DNA of 13,463 nt from a bacterium (lineage in GTDB: Bacteria > Krumholzibacteriota > Krumholzibacteriia > JACNKJ01), in the NCBI GenBank assembly GCA_014382085.1, contig JACNKJ010000132.1:1-13463 (forward strand), in the 5' to 3' direction. Positions 11,477 to 13,463 of the stretch are shown here, piece after piece; positions within the stretch are counted from its first letter, which is position 1; every line of letters begins with the position of its first letter. A program made the position numbers and the translations under genes. A model generated the notes under the pieces. The model worked only from the letters and a program-made list of their open reading frames with translations. It ran no database searches and was not told the DNA's origin.

Positions 11477-13375
11477 CTATTCTTCGGACTCGCTCGTCTC
11501 GTCCTCTTCCTTGGGCATGGCCAGAGGATGTTCCTTTTCAAACTGTTCCCTGGGCATGTATCCCGTGAGCCAGGACGGGTTCATGGGATAGACGTTGGGG
11601 CTGAACACCGTCGAGTACATGTGCCAGATAAGAATGGCCAGGAATGCCAGCCAGGCTTCGTAATAGTGGATAACCAGGGCGACATCCAGGAAGCCCTTGG
11701 GTAGCCAGGTGACGAAGAGGTTGTCGAACCAGAGCATGAATCCAGTAAGTCCCATAACGGCGGTTCCCCAGACCAGAGCCCAGTATTCAGCCTTCTCCAC
11801 ATAAGAGAAGCGGCCGAATTGAGGATGATCCTTCACGATGCCCAGGTTGTATCCCATCATTTGGAAGGCCTGCTTGGCGTCCTCCCATTTTGGCCACATG
11901 TCCCGAAGGAACTGTTTGCCACGTTCGGTGCCCAAGAAGAAAAGGTGCCAGACCGAGGCGAGCAACATGATCACACCGGATATACGATGAAGATCACCGC
12001 GGAAGGCAGCGCCGCCTTCCCAGCTAAACAACATCTCCGACCACCAAACGTCATAGAAACGCAGTGAGAATCCGGAAATGACCAGCAGGGTAAAGGAAAG
12101 CGCCAGGATGAAGTGTTGAACCACTTCGTCGCCTTCCATACGCCTAATGTCCTTCTTCTTCATGACATTTTTCACCTGCTTGCGCAGATCAATGAGCCAG
12201 TGCAGCGCCATGCCCCCGATTACGCCGAAAATCAAAACCAGGTAGACCACCCTCACGATTCCGGCCACCCCGGTATGCAGTCCGCTGTTGGCGTCATGGA
12301 TGGCAGTCTGCGCAATTTTTGCGGAGATATCCGGATGGCAGTCGCCGCAGGTGTGCTGAAGGTTATCGGGATGAACCGTCGACGTGGGGTTGCTTGAGGG
12401 CAAGATGCGATGGGCCCCATGGCAAGACGCGCAATTGGCCACGGTCTGGTCGCCGGCCTTGCTCTTGAGGCCGTGATAAGAGTCCTGGAAGGAGAGCAGA
12501 CGGCCCGTGGGCAACTCATATTTCTCATTGAGCGATGCCGATTCGTGGCAAGGCGAGCAGGTCGCCTCAGCGAGGCGACTGGAGCTAACGGGAGAACGCG
12601 GATCGTCGGTAAGCAGGATATTGTGCTCGCCATGACAGGTGGTACAGATGGGAGATTCCACCTGGCCGCGCATTGTCAGTATTCCGTGGATGCCCTCATT
12701 GTAATCCTGCTCGATGTACTTGTGGCACTTGCCGCAGGTTGCCGCGATATTGAAGTGGTTGATGGGCGAGGACACATCACCGGGAGGCAGGATCTTGTGC
12801 GAGCTGCCGTCTGTGGAGTGGCAATCGTTGCATGTGGCCGCCGAATAGATGCCACCGAGCGCCGCCTTGCCGTGTACGCTGTTGGTGTAAACCTTCACCG
12901 GGTGCTTAAAGCGAATGCCATGGCTTTCAGTGAAACCGCCGTCCTCATGGCAATTGCCACAGGTCTCGGGCAGGTTCAGGGGATTGACTGGGGAAGCCTT
13001 ATCCATCACCAGGCGGATGTCGTGGGTATTGTGGCAATCTGTGCAGGTTGGAATATCGGGAGCCACGCCCACCTTCCCGAAGCCATGACGCTGATACTGC
13101 TCGGCCACGTCATCATGGCACTCGCCACAGTTAACGGCGGGAATCTGCTCTTCATGGGGCAGATCTTCGATGTCCATGTGACAGTCCACGCAGTCCAGGT
13201 CCACGTGAATGCTTTTTGCCAGGTGTTCCAGACCCACGACGGGCATATCCCCGTCGGACTCCGAGTGACAGTCCAAGCAATCCTCGGTGGTCCAGTCCTG
13301 GGCCCAAGCGACAGGCGCAACGGCCAGTAGCAGTAGGACGATCCAAATCGCTCCTGGAATTCCCCTCCGGCTCAT
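11477..13375 (-). CDS. Undecahaem c-type cytochrome fused to cytochrome b membrane domain (CbcL-like)
   Basis: This 632-residue inner-membrane respiratory protein has a signal sequence ending AWA (about 1-25). A periplasmic domain follows with eleven CxxCH motifs at residues 33, 62, 83, 111, 139, 182, 214, 244, 273, 315 and 343. Five hydrophobic helices come next (about 372-395, 421-440, 463-482, 531-550, 565-590), carrying candidate haem b ligands H392, H421, H463, H476, H570 and H585. The loop KQVKNVMKKKDIRR after helix 1 puts that side in the cytoplasm, as does the acidic C-terminal tail. The multihaem plus HydC/FdnI-type cytochrome b fusion resembles Geobacter CbcL, a quinol oxidase used in metal respiration. 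By analogy this one would pass electrons from quinol to periplasmic or extracellular acceptors. The start at 13375 is preferred because AAGGA at 13388-13384 is eight bases upstream. The in-frame ATG at 13384 overlaps that site. Confidence 0.9.
   Translation of the reverse strand: MSRRGIPGAIWIVLLLLAVAPVAWAQDWTTEDCLDCHSESDGDMPVVGLEHLAKSIHVDLDCVDCHMDIEDLPHEEQIPAVNCGECHDDVAEQYQRHGFGKVGVAPDIPTCTDCHNTHDIRLVMDKASPVNPLNLPETCGNCHEDGGFTESHGIRFKHPVKVYTNSVHGKAALGGIYSAATCNDCHSTDGSSHKILPPGDVSSPINHFNIAATCGKCHKYIEQDYNEGIHGILTMRGQVESPICTTCHGEHNILLTDDPRSPVSSSRLAEATCSPCHESASLNEKYELPTGRLLSFQDSYHGLKSKAGDQTVANCASCHGAHRILPSSNPTSTVHPDNLQHTCGDCHPDISAKIAQTAIHDANSGLHTGVAGIVRVVYLVLIFGVIGGMALHWLIDLRKQVKNVMKKKDIRRMEGDEVVQHFILALSFTLLVISGFSLRFYDVWWSEMLFSWEGGAAFRGDLHRISGVIMLLASVWHLFFLGTERGKQFLRDMWPKWEDAKQAFQMMGYNLGIVKDHPQFGRFSYVEKAEYWALVWGTAVMGLTGFMLWFDNLFVTWLPKGFLDVALVIHYYEAWLAFLAILIWHMYSTVFSPNVYPMNPSWLTGYMPREQFEKEHPLAMPKEEDETSESEE
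12335..13051 (-). repeat. Four tandem dihaem units within the cytochrome
   Basis: Haems 4-11 fall into four repeats. Each has a first CxxCH usually followed by a second His three residues on (CHNTH, CHGEH, CHGAH), then an SPV...N-L/I segment, then a second site of the form (T)CxxCH. They cover residues 109-143, 181-218, 243-277 and 314-347. After each second haem comes a SVHG, GIHG, SYHG or AIHD motif that could supply a distal ligand. Haems 1-3 do not follow this pattern. Confidence 0.75.
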
Positions 13376-13415
13376 GATTTCCATCCTTGTGACGCTATCG
13401 TGCAGCGGGGCCCTT

Positions 13416-13429
13416 TGGCACCGGCGCCA
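13416..13429. promoter_or_regulatory. Inverted repeat at the cytochrome promoter, possible operator
   Basis: TGGCACCGGCGCCA is a 14-base inverted repeat with a single mismatched pair, overlapping the proposed -10 region of the cytochrome gene. No regulator is encoded nearby and the element is short, so this is only a candidate. Confidence 0.25.
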
Positions 13430-13456
13430 GTTAACACACGCTTACTCTCTTGTCAA
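13428..13456 (-). promoter_or_regulatory. Candidate promoter of the cytochrome gene
   Basis: On the - strand a perfect TTGACA (13456-13451) lies about 75 bases upstream of the start codon. The -10 is weak: TTAACT (13434-13429, spacing 16) or TAACTG (13433-13428, spacing 17). The perfect -35 with a poor -10 would suit an activated or regulated promoter. Confidence 0.4.
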
Positions 13457-13463
13457 CAAAGTC

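Noticed and set aside
12410..13330. Long open frame on the + strand opposite the cytochrome (306 codons)
   Set aside because: It is antisense to the haem domain. Its composition mirrors the opposite strand, and no domain is recognisable.
1..13463. A defence system, biosynthetic cluster, prophage or transposon in the window
   Set aside because: No transposase, integrase, nuclease, NRPS/PKS or phage structural gene is present, and I saw no direct repeats at candidate element boundaries. The four genes are intact and ordinary in arrangement.

Overview
The window holds four complete genes and no mobile element, tRNA, rRNA or CRISPR array. It looks like a chromosomal fragment of a moderately GC-rich, didermic bacterium, most likely from the FCB superphylum outside Bacteroidetes proper (Eisenbacteria, Krumholzibacteria, Latescibacteria, Ignavibacteria or Marinimicrobia-like). 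The main reason is that two neighbouring secreted proteins end in the same 'YPNPFNP ... SGVYFY ... KMxxL' C-terminal domain, which is typical of that group (type IX secretion type A sorting / FlgD-Ig-like tail). The placement is inference; no marker gene is present.

Layout: (1) 139-999, + strand, a tandem-GNAT acetyltransferase with its own likely promoter and a strong ribosome binding site. (2) 1156-9912, + strand, a 2918-residue exported modular protein. Its first 70% is five consecutive [FnIII - beta-sandwich A - beta-sandwich B] triads of about 1.2 kb each. These are followed by an uncharacterised beta domain, an Ig-like domain, a carboxypeptidase-regulatory-like domain, a mirror-image C1-D1-D2-C2 segment and the sorting domain. 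A stem-loop with a T-run closes the gene. (3) 10059-11405, + strand, a secreted peptide-N-glycosidase F (PNGase F) homologue with all three catalytic acids and the three disulfide pairs conserved, fused to the same type of sorting domain. (4) 11477-13375, - strand, convergent with the PNGase gene across a shared bidirectional-looking terminator: an 11-haem c-type cytochrome fused to a five-helix cytochrome b membrane domain, in the manner of the Geobacter CbcL inner-membrane quinol oxidases.

How they may work together: genes 2 and 3 both look like cell-surface or released proteins exported by one system. A plausible inference is capture or adhesion (giant repeat protein) plus removal of N-glycans from glycoproteins (PNGase). 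They are separated by a terminator and a candidate promoter, so they are probably not one transcript. The cytochrome is an independent respiratory gene (quinol to periplasmic or extracellular acceptor). The GNAT gene has no evident link to the others.

The most interesting items are the bacterial PNGase F with a sorting tail, the strongly periodic giant protein whose A and B modules appear to be ancient duplicates of each other, and the cytochrome whose haem domain grew by four tandem dihaem units. No clearly unprecedented system is visible.
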